Notes: generated by a model not told the origin, from the letters alone. A DNA stretch of 64,000 nt from Akkermansia muciniphila (GCA_947624785.1 CANQLV010000014.1:1-64000); one strand, 5' to 3'. Counted from the first letter of the stretch, positions 48,079-56,889 are shown. Made by a program: numbers and translations.

Positions 48079-48849
48079 TTAAAGCTGGCCGGAGTTTTCC
48101 CGCTCCCTGCCGTGCTGCATCAGGCGGTAGCTGAGGGGTTGTTCCAGGCGCGCTTCTTCCAGCAAAGCGCAGTCGGAGAAGATGTCCGGAACGGGCGCGT
48201 CCGCCAGAATGGAGCCGTCTTTCATCACAATGCAGCGGGTGCACAGGTCCATGACCATGTCCAGGTCATGGGTGGCGATGATCTTGGTATGGGAGAATTG
48301 GCGCAGGAGGCTGATGAGGGTGCGGCGGGAGGCCGGGTCCAGGTTCGCGCTGGGTTCGTCCAGAACCAGGATGTCCGGGCTCATGGAGAGGACGGTGGCG
48401 ATGGAGACGGCGCGTTTTTCCCCGCCGGAAAGGTGATGGGTCATTTTGTCCGCCAGCGCTTCCGCATGAACGTCCCGCAGGGCTTGTTCCACGCGGCGGC
48501 TGATTTCCTCCGGGGGAAGGCCCATGTTGAGGGGGCCGAACGCCACGTCCTCCCGGACCGTGGGCATGAAAAGCTGGTCGTCCGCCTGCTGGAAGACCAT
48601 GCCCACGCTTTCCCGGATGCGCGCGACGGTCTTGGGCGTGACGGGGATGTCCCCCACCCGCACCTGGCCGGAGGACGGCGCCAGCAGGCCGTTGAGGTGG
48701 AGCAGCAGGGTGGATTTTCCCGCTCCGTTTCCGCCCACGACGGCGACGGATTCCCCGTGGGTGATGCGCAGGGAGACGTGGTCCAGCGCCGGAGGGGAGT
48801 CCGGGTAGCTGAAGCACAGGTCAATGGTCTCTACAAGGTGGTGGCTCAT
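48079..48849 (-). CDS. cbiO: Cobalt/nickel ECF-type ABC transporter ATPase
   Basis: A 256-residue ATP-binding protein. Walker A GGNGAGKSTLLLHLNG is at about 37-52, the Q-loop FQQADDQLF is typical of CbiO/EcfA ATPases, the signature is HHLSGGEKRAVSIATVL, and Walker B is ILVLDEPSANLDP. An H-loop IIATHDLDMV follows. It powers import with CbiM and CbiQ. Its start overlaps the cbiQ stop by four bases. The longer ORF in the track (to 49005) runs antisense and was trimmed to MSHHLVETIDL. Confidence 0.93.
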   Translation of the reverse strand: MSHHLVETIDLCFSYPDSPPALDHVSLRITHGESVAVVGGNGAGKSTLLLHLNGLLAPSSGQVRVGDIPVTPKTVARIRESVGMVFQQADDQLFMPTVREDVAFGPLNMGLPPEEISRRVEQALRDVHAEALADKMTHHLSGGEKRAVSIATVLSMSPDILVLDEPSANLDPASRRTLISLLRQFSHTKIIATHDLDMVMDLCTRCIVMKDGSILADAPVPDIFSDCALLEEARLEQPLSYRLMQHGRERENSGQL

Positions 48850-49658
48850 GGGATGAGGCTGCGGGCGCACTGGCCCGCCAGCATGGTGACGTTGAAGCAG
48901 CGGAACAGGATGACGAGGGCGCAGAAAAGAAGGCCGCCCGCCACGCCGCGCCCGGTGATGACGCCGGGGGCGCTGACGAATTCCGGGTCTTCCCCTCCCC
49001 GGCACAGGACGGCCTGGTAAATGCGTTCCGCGCGCCCGAAGGTGCGCAGCAGGAGCTGTCCGGTCATGGCCCCCCAGGTGGAAAGGGGGACGGAACCGGA
49101 GCCTCCCCGCCGGGAGCGGAAGGCCATCAGCATATTCTGGAATTCATCCATCAGGATGAAGGCGTACCGGTACAGGAAGGCCAGCAGCGTGACCAGGATG
49201 CGCGGCGCGCCGAGCTGCCTCAAGCCCCGGCAGAGCGGAGCGAAGCCCGTGGAGGCCAGCAGCGTGAAGGCTCCCAGGATGGTGAGCATGCACCGCAGGA
49301 TGATGGAGATGAAGGAGATCATGCCCTGCGTGACGGGAATGCCGAGCCATTCTCCCGCCGGCGTCCTGTCCACCAGAGGGTTGAAGATGCCGATCATGAC
49401 GGCGACGGGCAGCAGCCACAGGGTGCGCTTCAGCAGATAGCCCAGGGGGAGCCCCGCCATGCGGATGACGCAGACCGGGAACAGGAAGAAGGGCAGCAGC
49501 CCCGTGATTTCCTGCGGCGGCCAGGAGAGCACGCAGATTTGAAAGACGAGGAAGGCGCCGATTTTAATGCGGGCGTCCAGACGGTGAAAGCCGGTGTTTC
49601 CGCAGGAAAACCGGTCCATCTGGCGGAATTGCCGCGCGGCGTCCGTGAACAGGGGCAT
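48846..49658 (-). CDS. cbiQ: Cobalt/nickel ECF transporter transmembrane (T) component
   Basis: A 270-residue inner-membrane protein with about five hydrophobic segments. The conserved Ala-Arg-Gly-type coupling motifs are represented by AFRSRRGG and QAVLCRGG, the two cytoplasmic ARG/SRG segments that contact the ATPase. It begins with RFSCGNTGFHRLDARIKI, typical for CbiQ. It is 8 bp after cbiM and overlaps cbiO by four bases, which is a tight operon. Confidence 0.92.
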   Translation of the reverse strand: MPLFTDAARQFRQMDRFSCGNTGFHRLDARIKIGAFLVFQICVLSWPPQEITGLLPFFLFPVCVIRMAGLPLGYLLKRTLWLLPVAVMIGIFNPLVDRTPAGEWLGIPVTQGMISFISIILRCMLTILGAFTLLASTGFAPLCRGLRQLGAPRILVTLLAFLYRYAFILMDEFQNMLMAFRSRRGGSGSVPLSTWGAMTGQLLLRTFGRAERIYQAVLCRGGEDPEFVSAPGVITGRGVAGGLLFCALVILFRCFNVTMLAGQCARSLIP

Positions 49659-49666
49659 GGGAGGGG

Positions 49667-50713
49667 TCAGCGGGGGCAGTGGCTGTGCGGTTTTCTGCCG
49701 AACAGGAAGCCGGCCGCAAAGACCAGAGCGGCGATGATGACGCTCCCCAGCACGCCGGCCAGGCTGGTTTCAGGATTGACGATGGAGGAGGCGCCCTCCG
49801 TCTCTCCGGAGGAGGCTGTATTCTCCGCGGCGGGGAGGGCGTAGTCCGGCATGATGGCGGTGGACGCCTGCACGGATTCCAGGCTGCGGTGAAGGGAGGA
49901 AGGCTCCGCCAGGCTGGTTTCTTCCGAGCCGGTGACGCCGGCTACGGACCATTCCAGACCGTCAGGGTAGGCAGAGGCGAACCAGGAGAGGGCGGCTCCA
50001 CAAAGGATGGCCGCCACGGCGAAGATGCCCAGAACGGTGAAGGAAGCTTTTTTGACAGGGCCTGTTTCCAGATCTGCCGGGCGCAGCAGGGAAGGCTGGG
50101 CCTTGCTGATGAAGATGACGATGGCGGCTGTGGCGAGCCCTTCCACAACGCCGATGGCCAGGTGAATGGGCAGCATCAGTTCCACGAATTGGGCAAAGGG
50201 CAGCGCGGAAATGCCGGAGGCCGTCGTTTCCATGACAACGGAGAAGGCCCCGAGCTGGAGCCCGATGACGGCGGCGACGATACTGGCGAGCGTCATGCGT
50301 CCCGTTCCGGGGTTCTTCCCGGCCAGAGGCTTGTAAATGAAGGGGTAGGCCACCAGGCAGGAGAAGAAGCCCATGTTGAAGATGTTGCAGCCCAGGGCCA
50401 GGAGTCCGCCATCCGCAAAAAAGAGGGCCTGGACCGCCAGAATGGCCGCCATGACCAGAAAGCCCGCATAGGGACCCAGCAGGATCGCCAGGATGAGGCC
50501 TCCCCCCAGATGGCCGCTGGAGCCAGTGCCCGGAATGGTAAAGTTCAGCATCTGGCAGGCGAAGATGAAGGCTCCCAGCACGCCCATGAGCGGGACGAGC
50601 CGCATTTCCTTTTCCTGCCTGACCTTGCGCGCGCAGAGCGCCGTGATCGCGGCGGAAGCCGCCCACATGGTACAGCCTACCGCCGGTGAAATGAAGCCGT
50701 CCGCCATATGCAT
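49667..50713 (-). CDS. cbiM: Cobalt/nickel ECF transporter S component with C-terminal PDGLE domain (CbiM-CbiN-like fusion)
   Basis: A 348-residue protein. The N-terminus MHMADGFISPAVG contains the metal-binding His residues of CbiM/NikM. Seven or so hydrophobic segments follow, with PGTGSSGHLGGGLILA and LPIHLAIGVVEGLATA typical of the family. From about residue 225 comes a further hydrophobic segment and SAYPDGLEWSV, the PDGLE motif of CbiN/NikN-type proteins, then a low-complexity stretch and a final membrane helix. It imports Co2+ or Ni2+; which one cannot be decided. First gene of cbiMQO. Confidence 0.92.
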   Translation of the reverse strand: MHMADGFISPAVGCTMWAASAAITALCARKVRQEKEMRLVPLMGVLGAFIFACQMLNFTIPGTGSSGHLGGGLILAILLGPYAGFLVMAAILAVQALFFADGGLLALGCNIFNMGFFSCLVAYPFIYKPLAGKNPGTGRMTLASIVAAVIGLQLGAFSVVMETTASGISALPFAQFVELMLPIHLAIGVVEGLATAAIVIFISKAQPSLLRPADLETGPVKKASFTVLGIFAVAAILCGAALSWFASAYPDGLEWSVAGVTGSEETSLAEPSSLHRSLESVQASTAIMPDYALPAAENTASSGETEGASSIVNPETSLAGVLGSVIIAALVFAAGFLFGRKPHSHCPR

Positions 50714-51050
50714 GATGTTTGTGTCTTTCTATTGGATGAAGTGAAGTATTGGTAAAGGCCCGGACCGGGCAGATTGACGCCACTTTAGCACAAACACCGC
50801 AAAGCCGAAGAAGGAAATGCGGCAACGGGGGCAAGTATTTTTCCCGCGCCGCGCGGCCTTGTTCCCTGCGCGGATCCGGTGAGCCTTGTCTCCGGCAATA
50901 GCGCCTTTCCGGGAGAGGGCGCGCCCGTTTTCTCCGTGTGTCTCCGGCGGGAATTTGGCTGTCGCGCCGTGCCGCCCAGCCGTTCCGCGCGGCGGATGTG
51001 GACGGATTGGGCGTGATGCAGACGGGAAAGCGGTTTGCTAGACGGGACCC
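50714..51050. other. Divergent intergenic region before cbiM
   Basis: No gene is supported. The palindrome GCCCGGACCGGGC (50758-50770) lies 45 bp before the cbiM start and could be an operator or a leader hairpin. I could not find the conserved boxes of a cobalamin riboswitch. Confidence 0.45.
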
Positions 51051-51335
51051 ATGATGAATTTTTCCATAGCTAAGTGCTTGTTTTCCATAGGCGGGTGCAC
51101 GACGATCCTGGGCAATATTTCCGCAGATACGGCTGTTTCTTCCGCCGGGGCCATCGGCGGCCTGGGCGTTCTGACGATTGCCGTGAACTATACGCTGAAC
51201 CTGCTCAAGAAGAAGGATGAGCAGTTGATGGCGAAGGACGCCCGCATTGAAGCCCTGATGGACCGCCTGATTGACAAATGCCCGAATTGCGAGCTGGCGA
51301 AAGCGGCCAACAAGTCCCTGCTGGAGGATGAATAG
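51051..51335 (+). CDS. Small membrane protein with coiled coil, unknown
   Basis: A 94-residue protein. A glycine-rich hydrophobic region (about 10-52; ILGNISADTAVSSAGAIGGLGVLTIAVNYTLNLL) is followed by a charged helix KKKDEQLMAKDARIEALMDRLIDK and a CPNC pair. The layout (one or two membrane segments, then a short coiled coil) is like some phage holins or small membrane scaffolds, but there is no phage context. The gene is alone on the plus strand between the cbiMQO and corA units. Confidence 0.62.
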   Translation: MMNFSIAKCLFSIGGCTTILGNISADTAVSSAGAIGGLGVLTIAVNYTLNLLKKKDEQLMAKDARIEALMDRLIDKCPNCELAKAANKSLLEDE

Positions 51336-51354
51336 CGGAAGGCGCCGGGAATGC

Positions 51355-51720
51355 CTACCTTCCGGGCGCGTCCGGCGTGCGGGTGTAGGCCTCCCGGTTT
51401 CCGTCCGTGTTCAGAATCAGCGTGGTTCTGCTGAGGCTGTCAATGGTGGAGGTAGTGGTGAAAAGGGAGGAGTTCCCGTTGCCCGTGCTTTTCCCCGTCA
51501 GGGTCAGGCGCTTGCCGTCCAGGCTCCAGCCTGTGTAAAGGAGCGTGTGCATGTTGATGGAACTGGCCCTGCCGTCCGGCAGGAGCTGCATTCCCTGCAC
51601 GTGCCCAGGCTGTCCGGGGACGGGCTGGGTCCAGGAGCCGGAAAGGGTAGCGGACGTGGGCTGCATGGAGCAGGAAGCCGCCAGCAGGGAGAGGGCCGGA
51701 AGAAGGAGGAAAAGGCGCAT
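51355..51720 (-). CDS. Lipocalin-like lipoprotein
   Basis: A 121-residue protein with a lipoprotein signal (LFLLLPALSLLAASC, lipobox LAASC with the Cys at 17). The mature part has the short lipocalin-like pattern GSWTQPVPGQPGHVQGMQL, DGRASSINM, YTGWSLDGKRLTLTGKSTGN, typical of small lipocalin family proteins in Bacteroidetes and Verrucomicrobia. Probably an outer- or inner-membrane anchored lipoprotein. It lies 12 bp after argB in the same operon; the link to arginine synthesis is unclear. Confidence 0.8.
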   Translation of the reverse strand: MRLFLLLPALSLLAASCSMQPTSATLSGSWTQPVPGQPGHVQGMQLLPDGRASSINMHTLLYTGWSLDGKRLTLTGKSTGNGNSSLFTTTSTIDSLSRTTLILNTDGNREAYTRTPDAPGR

Positions 51721-51732
51721 GGCGGCGGGTGG

Positions 51733-52635
51733 CTAGCGCTGTTCCCTGATGACTTCCGTACCGATGCCGTCCGGAGTGAAGATTTCCAGCAGCAGGGTGT
51801 GGGGGAGGCGTCCGTCAATGAAGTGCACCTTGCGCACGCCCGCGTTCAGGGCGTCAATGGCGGAGTGGATTTTGGGAATCATGCCGCCGGAAACGGTGCC
51901 GTCTTCAATGAGGTCCAGGGCTTCCGTGCGCGTAACGGATTTGATGAGGGTGGAGGGGTCCGCGGGGTCCTTCATGATGCCGGGAACGTCGGAAATGTAG
52001 ATAAGCTTGACCGGCTTGAGCTCCCTGGCAAGGGCCGCCGCCGCCAGGTCCGCGTTCACGTTGAGCGGCTTGTGGGTTCCCAGCTCTTTCGCCAGGGGAG
52101 AGACGATGGGGGTGATCTGGAGTTCCAGCGCTTCCGTGATGCGCTCCGTCAGGCAACCGATGACATTGCCCACTTCACCGATGTCCACGGGGTTGCCCTG
52201 TTCGTCCTTTTCCTGGATGCGTTCCCCCACGAAGATTTCCGTGCCGGGAATGCCTACGGCCTTGCCTCCGTAGTCGCGGAACATCTGGACCAGGCCGGGA
52301 TTGATGGTTCCGGAGAGGGTGCGTTCCACGATGGAGATGGCTTCCGGAGTCGTGACGCGCAGGCCGTTGATGAAGCGGGCCTCCAGCCCGGCTTCCGCCA
52401 TGGCCTTGGAGATGGCCTTGCCGCCGCCGTGGACGATCACGGGATTGAAGCCCAGGGCTTCCAGCAGAACGATGTCCCTCATGAGCTTCTTGACCAGGCG
52501 GGCGTCGTCCATGGCGCTGCCGCCGAATTTGATGAGGAATGTCTTGTCCCGGTAGGCCTGGAGGTAGGGGAGGGCGCCGACAATGACGGAGGCCTGTTCA
52601 ATCAGGCGGGTGATTTTGGAGTCCATATCAATCAT
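51733..52635 (-). CDS. argB: Acetylglutamate kinase
   Basis: A 300-residue amino-acid kinase that phosphorylates N-acetylglutamate, the second step of arginine synthesis. Motifs are FLIKFGGSAMDD, VIVHGGGKAIS, the substrate-binding RFINGLRVTTPEA, NVNADLAAAALA, YISDVPGIM and GTVSGGMIPKI. The N-terminal helix (SKITRLIEQASVIVGALPYLQ) is typical for arginine-sensitive hexameric enzymes, so feedback inhibition by arginine is likely. The start is ATG 52635, or ATG 52626 three codons later. It lies 56 bp after corA; no other arg gene is near. Confidence 0.94.
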   Translation of the reverse strand: MIDMDSKITRLIEQASVIVGALPYLQAYRDKTFLIKFGGSAMDDARLVKKLMRDIVLLEALGFNPVIVHGGGKAISKAMAEAGLEARFINGLRVTTPEAISIVERTLSGTINPGLVQMFRDYGGKAVGIPGTEIFVGERIQEKDEQGNPVDIGEVGNVIGCLTERITEALELQITPIVSPLAKELGTHKPLNVNADLAAAALARELKPVKLIYISDVPGIMKDPADPSTLIKSVTRTEALDLIEDGTVSGGMIPKIHSAIDALNAGVRKVHFIDGRLPHTLLLEIFTPDGIGTEVIREQR

Positions 52636-52691
52636 GAAACGGTAGGAGTGGTTGACAAAAAGAGAGGGAGGGATTCCGCGGCAGGGGCCGT

Positions 52692-53684
52692 TCAAAGCAG
52701 GCGCCTGCTCCTGAAATAAACCAGGGGAAGAATGATGGAGACGAGCATGACCACCAGGGAGATGTAATAGCCGTATTCGTTTTCCAGGCCGGGCATGTGG
52801 GAGAAGTTCATCCCGTAAATGCTGGCGATCAGGGTGGGGGGCATGAAGACCACGGCCGCCACGGTGAAGATTTTAACGATTTCGTTCTGCTCGATGTTGA
52901 TGAGGCCCAGAACGGCGTCCAGCATGAAGTTCACGTTGCTGGAAAGAAAGTTGGCGTATTCCGAGAGGGACGTGACGTCGCGGCTCAGGGGGCGGAGCTT
53001 GATGTACAGGGTGGAGTTGGTGTCGTCCAGGGCCTCTTCATTGCTGGCGTACGTGAGCAGGCGCAGAAGGTTGACCAGGCAGTCCCGCTGGCGGGTGAGC
53101 AGGTCCCCCACGCGGCCTAGGTCCTGGAGCGTGAGGCGCAGGGCGCTGGAGACGGGCACGCGCTTGCTGGCCTTGCCTTCCGGCTCGTCCCTGCGGAAAA
53201 TGTTTTTGGAAAGGCGGTCCAGTTCCGCGCCGAAGCGTTCCAGGACGTCCGCCTGGCGGTCCACGATGGTTTCCAGCAGTCCGGTGAAGACCTGGTCCCG
53301 GCTGATCTGCTTCTGGCGCAGGAGCTGGTGGGAGAAGACGCGGAAGGAGTAGGAGTCCGAATGGCGGATGGTGATGATCTTGGCCCCCATGAGGACGAAG
53401 GTGATTTCCGACAGGGAGGGGGATTCCGTATCCACGCGGCTGAGCACCGTGGTGGTCATGAAGCGGGCGCCGTCCTCCGTGTACAGGCGGCTGGTTGCCT
53501 CAATCTCCCTCATCTCGTCATAGGTGGGCATCTCCAGCCCGCAGAGGCGTTCCACGAACTTGATTTCCGCCGGCTCCGGGGTAAGAAGGTCAATCCAGAA
53601 GACGGTGTCCAAGTTCTGTTCAGCCGCATCCACCTGGGTGGTGCGCTCAATGCCTTCCGGGGTTTGACGATAGAGTCGAATCAT
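52692..53684 (-). CDS. corA: CorA-family magnesium/cobalt transporter
   Basis: A 330-residue protein. A large N-terminal cytoplasmic alpha/beta domain and long stalk helices are followed by two C-terminal transmembrane segments (about 270-288 and 305-323). The pore motif is in SIYGMNF (GMN at about 291), and the segment ends with the short basic tail RSRRLL. It carries Mg2+ (or Co2+/Ni2+) through the inner membrane as a pentamer. The start was set to ATG 53684 (MIRLYRQTPEGIE); the track extension to 53966 is basic and overlaps the rplI terminator. First gene of corA-argB-lipoprotein. Confidence 0.93.
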   Translation of the reverse strand: MIRLYRQTPEGIERTTQVDAAEQNLDTVFWIDLLTPEPAEIKFVERLCGLEMPTYDEMREIEATSRLYTEDGARFMTTTVLSRVDTESPSLSEITFVLMGAKIITIRHSDSYSFRVFSHQLLRQKQISRDQVFTGLLETIVDRQADVLERFGAELDRLSKNIFRRDEPEGKASKRVPVSSALRLTLQDLGRVGDLLTRQRDCLVNLLRLLTYASNEEALDDTNSTLYIKLRPLSRDVTSLSEYANFLSSNVNFMLDAVLGLINIEQNEIVKIFTVAAVVFMPPTLIASIYGMNFSHMPGLENEYGYYISLVVMLVSIILPLVYFRSRRLL

Positions 53685-53791
53685 GCCGTTGATTTCGGTG
53701 GGGGGATGGGACGATGCCGTGCATGATGTCGAGTGACACCCAACGCGGGCATGATGCCTTGTTTGTACAGGGAAGGGAAGTAAAAAGGGTG

Positions 53792-53828
53792 ACAAAAAGA
53801 GGCCCGGTTCCCAAGGTGGGAACCGGGC
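53792..53828 (-). terminator. Rho-independent terminator of rplI
   Basis: A perfect 12-bp stem GGCCCGGTTCCC / GGGAACCGGGCC with a 5-nt loop is followed on the minus strand by TCTTTTTG. Confidence 0.9.
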
Positions 53829-53859
53829 CTGCCGGAAAAAAGAAAGGGATGCGCGCCGC

Positions 53860-54315
53860 TTAGGCGTTTTCCTTGACGACCACCTTGAGCGTGGCTTCCA
53901 CCTGGGGATGCACCTTGATGGCGACTTCGTGTTCTCCTTCGCTCTTGATCGGCTTTTCAAGCTCAATCGCGCGGCGGTCCACTTCCACTCCCTGAGCGGT
54001 CAGGGCTTCGTGAATGTTCTGGTTGGTGATGGCGCCGAACGCCTTGCCGCCCTGACCCACTTCAAGGGTAAGGTCTACGGTCAATCCGTTGATCCTGGCG
54101 GCCACTTCCCGGGCGGCGCTGAGTTCTTCCGCTTCACGCTTGGCGCGGGCGGCCTGAAGATTGGCGATGAAACGGCGGTTGGAGGCCGTTGCTTCGTGGG
54201 CGAGACCCTGGGGGATGAGGTAGTTGCGGCCATAGCCAGCCTTAACGGTCACCAGGTCGGCTTCCGCGCCGAGTCCTTCAATTTTTGTTGCGAGAATTAC
54301 TTCCATCGTTGCCAT
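53860..54315 (-). CDS. rplI: 50S ribosomal protein L9
   Basis: A 151-residue protein. The N-terminal domain has GLGAEADLVTVKAGYGRNYLIPQGLA (the L9 signature), followed by the long central helix (ANLQAARAKREAEELSAAREVAARI) and the C-terminal RNA-binding domain (GKAFGAITNQNIHEAL, GEHEVAIKVHPQV). L9 binds 23S rRNA at the L1-stalk base. The start may be ATG 54315 or the ATG at 54306 (MEVILATK), which fits other L9 N-termini. The gene is alone; rpsF, ssb and rpsR are not adjacent here. Confidence 0.95.
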   Translation of the reverse strand: MATMEVILATKIEGLGAEADLVTVKAGYGRNYLIPQGLAHEATASNRRFIANLQAARAKREAEELSAAREVAARINGLTVDLTLEVGQGGKAFGAITNQNIHEALTAQGVEVDRRAIELEKPIKSEGEHEVAIKVHPQVEATLKVVVKENA

Positions 54316-54347
54316 GGCTAAAAAGAAATGGTTATTTGTGAGCGGTT

Positions 54348-54376
54348 GAAGTAGTAAGTATTCGCCCGAATGTCAA
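54348..54376 (-). promoter_or_regulatory. Putative rplI promoter
   Basis: On the minus strand TTGACA and TACTTC are separated by 17 bp, about 33 bp before the rplI start. Confidence 0.45.
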
Positions 54377-54451
54377 GACAAGAGCGATAAAAAGGGCGTT
54401 TTTTTATGTTTTGGGAGGAAAAAATCCCACCGGCTGTCATGATAGGTGACA

Positions 54452-54479
54452 TTGCGCTTGCTTCACGGGGCGGTAGTAT
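54452..54479 (+). promoter_or_regulatory. Putative purH promoter
   Basis: TTGCGC and TAGTAT are separated by 16 bp, about 80 bp before the purH ATG. Confidence 0.4.
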
Positions 54480-54561
54480 GTAGGGAAAGGAACCGCATTT
54501 ATCGCGTTCGCTCCCGGAGAGGAGGGTTCGCCCGCGGGTACAAGTACAGATATTTGATCTT

Positions 54562-56109
54562 ATGGCTATTCAGCGCGCATTGATATCCGTTTCCGACAAG
54601 ACCGGCCTGGAGGAGTTTGCCAAGGGCCTGCACGAGTTTGGAGTAGAGCTTATTTCCACCGGCGGCACCGCCGCTTTCCTGAAAGGCCTGGGCCTTCCGG
54701 TGATTGAAATTTCCGACTATACCGGAGAGCCGGAATTGTTTGAAGGACGCCTGAAGACGCTCCACCCCATGGTGCACGGGGGCCTGCTGCACCGCCGCGA
54801 CAATGAAGAGCACGTGCGCCAGGCGAAGGAAAACGGCATCAAGCCCATTGACCTGGTCTGCGTGAACCTGTACCCCTTTGAGGAAACCGTCGCCAGGCCG
54901 GACGTCACGCTGGAGGAAGCCATTGAGAAGATCGACATCGGCGGCCCGTCCATGCTCCGCTCCGCCGCCAAGAACTACGCCTCCGTCACCGTCGTGTCCG
55001 ATCCCGCGGACTACGCGCGCATTCTGGATGAAATGCAGACCCACAAGGGAGACACGACCCTGAAGACCCGCGAAAACCTGGCGGTGAAGGTGTTCATGCG
55101 CACCTCCAATTACGACAACGCCATCACCAACTACCTGGGCCACCAGAGCGCGGAAAGCACCAAGGGCAGCTTCTGCATCTGCGCACCCCTGTACCAGGAA
55201 CTGCGCTACGGGGACAACCCCCACCAGGAAGCCAGCCTGTACGGCAGCTTCGGGGACATTTTCCACCAGCTCCAGGGCAAGGAGCTTTCCTACACGAACG
55301 TGCTGGACATCGAAGGCGCCGCCGAGCTGATCACCCAGTTCCGCCGCCCGACGGTGGGCATCCTGAAGCACACGAACCCCTGCGGCGTGGGCCAGGACGA
55401 CGAAGACCTGCGCAACGCCTGGCAGAAAGCCTTTGAAACGGACACGCAGGCCCCCTTCGGCGGCGTGATCGTGGTCAACCGTCCGATGACGGAAGGCCTG
55501 GCCCGCGTGCTGAGCGCCATTTTCACGGACGTCATCATCGCCCCGGAATACGACGCGGAAGCCCGCGCCCTTCTCCAGAAGAAGAAAAACTGCCGCATCA
55601 TCCGCATGGACACGGAAGCCTGGATGAAGGCGCGCCGCGAACCCATCATCCGCTCCGCTCCCGGCGGCTTCATGACCATGAAGCGGGATACGGACGTGAT
55701 GGGCCTGGACAATCTGGAAGCCAAGGTAGTGACCAAGCGCCCCCCGACCGAGGAGGAACTGACCGCCATGCGCTTCAACTGGCGCGTCGTGAAGCAGGTG
55801 CACTCCAACGCCATCGTCTTCGGCGGCACGGACCGCACGCTCGGCATCGGCGCCGGGCAGATGAGCCGGGTGGATTCCGCCCGCATTGCCGTTTGGAAGG
55901 CCGGACAGGCCGGCCTGGACCTGAAGGGCAGCGTGGTGGCTTCCGACGCCATGTTCCCGTTTGCGGACGGCCTCCAGGTAGCCATTGACGCCGGAGCCAC
56001 CGCCTGCATCCAGCCCGGCGGTTCCATCCGGGATGAGGAAGTGATCGCCGCCGCAGACGCCGCGGGGATTGCCATGGTGTTCACGGGACACCGCCATTTC
56101 CTCCATTAA
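54562..56109 (+). CDS. purH: Bifunctional AICAR transformylase / IMP cyclohydrolase
   Basis: A 515-residue enzyme for the last two steps of IMP synthesis. The N-terminal cyclohydrolase (MGS-like) domain (1-190) has ISVSDKTGLEEFA, ISTGGTAAFL, GRLKTLHPMVHGGLL and IDIGGPSMLRSAAKN. The C-terminal transformylase has RYGDNPHQEASLYG, the catalytic KHTNPCGVG (Lys-His), FGGVIVVNRP, and the end GGSIRDEEVIAAADAAGIAMVFTG. It is first of purH-pdxJ-acpS. Confidence 0.97.
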   Translation: MAIQRALISVSDKTGLEEFAKGLHEFGVELISTGGTAAFLKGLGLPVIEISDYTGEPELFEGRLKTLHPMVHGGLLHRRDNEEHVRQAKENGIKPIDLVCVNLYPFEETVARPDVTLEEAIEKIDIGGPSMLRSAAKNYASVTVVSDPADYARILDEMQTHKGDTTLKTRENLAVKVFMRTSNYDNAITNYLGHQSAESTKGSFCICAPLYQELRYGDNPHQEASLYGSFGDIFHQLQGKELSYTNVLDIEGAAELITQFRRPTVGILKHTNPCGVGQDDEDLRNAWQKAFETDTQAPFGGVIVVNRPMTEGLARVLSAIFTDVIIAPEYDAEARALLQKKKNCRIIRMDTEAWMKARREPIIRSAPGGFMTMKRDTDVMGLDNLEAKVVTKRPPTEEELTAMRFNWRVVKQVHSNAIVFGGTDRTLGIGAGQMSRVDSARIAVWKAGQAGLDLKGSVVASDAMFPFADGLQVAIDAGATACIQPGGSIRDEEVIAAADAAGIAMVFTGHRHFLH

Positions 56110-56148
56110 TTTGAATGATCGGCCCCGTCCCCTTGTCTTAAAACCGAT

Positions 56149-56889
56149 ATGTTGCTAGGTGTAAATATAGACCACATCGCCACGCTGAGGCAGGCCCGCT
56201 ATGCGACCATGCTTGATTCCTTCAACGTGGAGCCGAGCGTTTTGGACGCCGCCTATGCGGCGCAAAGGGGCGGGGCGGATTCCATCACCCTCCACGTCCG
56301 GGGCGACCGCCGCCACATGCAGGATACGGACGCCCTGAGCGTCCGGGAGAGTGTGGCCCTTCCCCTGAATCTGGAAATGGGGAACACCCCGGAGATGGTG
56401 GACTTTGCCCTGCGGCTGAAACCGGACTATGTCTGCATGGTTCCGGAAAAGCGTGAGGAAATTACTACGGAAGGCGGTCTGGACGCCGTCTTTCATGAAA
56501 AGGAACTGGCCCCCACCATGGCAAGAATGGCTGACAACGGCATTCAGGTGAGCCTGTTCATTGATCCGGAGCTGGCCCAGGTGGATGCCGCCGCCCGTCT
56601 GGGCGCGCCCATGGTGGAACTTCATACCGGATGCTTTGCCAACCACGCCGGGAAGGAACGCACGGCGGAGCTGGCCCGTTTGAAACGCGCCGCGGAGCTG
56701 GCCCATTCCCTGGGCATCCAGGTGAATGCCGGCCATGGCATCAATTACCAGAATCTGGAACAGCTGATGGACGGCGTGCCTTACCTGCATGAGCTGAACA
56801 TCGGCCATACGATCGTAGCCCGCGCCCTCTTTGTGGGGATGGAGCAGGCCGTGAGGGAAATGCGCCAGGCGATCGACCGCCTGAGCTGA
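56149..56889 (+). CDS. pdxJ: Pyridoxine 5'-phosphate synthase
   Basis: A 246-residue TIM-barrel enzyme. It condenses 1-deoxy-D-xylulose 5-phosphate with 3-amino-2-oxopropyl phosphate to form pyridoxine phosphate. Motifs are GVNIDHIATLRQARY, HVRGDRRHMQDTD, NLEMGNTPEMVDFAL, VPEKREEITTEGGLD, the ELHTGCFAN segment and NAGHGINYQNL. It starts 39 bp after purH and is followed 37 bp later by acpS; pdxJ-acpS neighbours are common in other bacteria. Confidence 0.97.
   Translation: MLLGVNIDHIATLRQARYATMLDSFNVEPSVLDAAYAAQRGGADSITLHVRGDRRHMQDTDALSVRESVALPLNLEMGNTPEMVDFALRLKPDYVCMVPEKREEITTEGGLDAVFHEKELAPTMARMADNGIQVSLFIDPELAQVDAAARLGAPMVELHTGCFANHAGKERTAELARLKRAAELAHSLGIQVNAGHGINYQNLEQLMDGVPYLHELNIGHTIVARALFVGMEQAVREMRQAIDRLS

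Noticed and set aside
45401-48244. 947-residue minus-strand ORF
   Set aside because: Antisense to dinG and its neighbour; His/Gln/Arg-rich shadow translation.
50714-50900. Cobalamin riboswitch before cbiM
   Set aside because: The conserved GCCACTG and B12-box sequences were not found in the proper orientation.
51051-51335. Part of a prophage (holin)
   Set aside because: No other phage-type gene, integrase or attachment site lies nearby; kept only as an unknown membrane protein.
54499-56106. 535-residue minus-strand ORF
   Set aside because: Antisense of purH.
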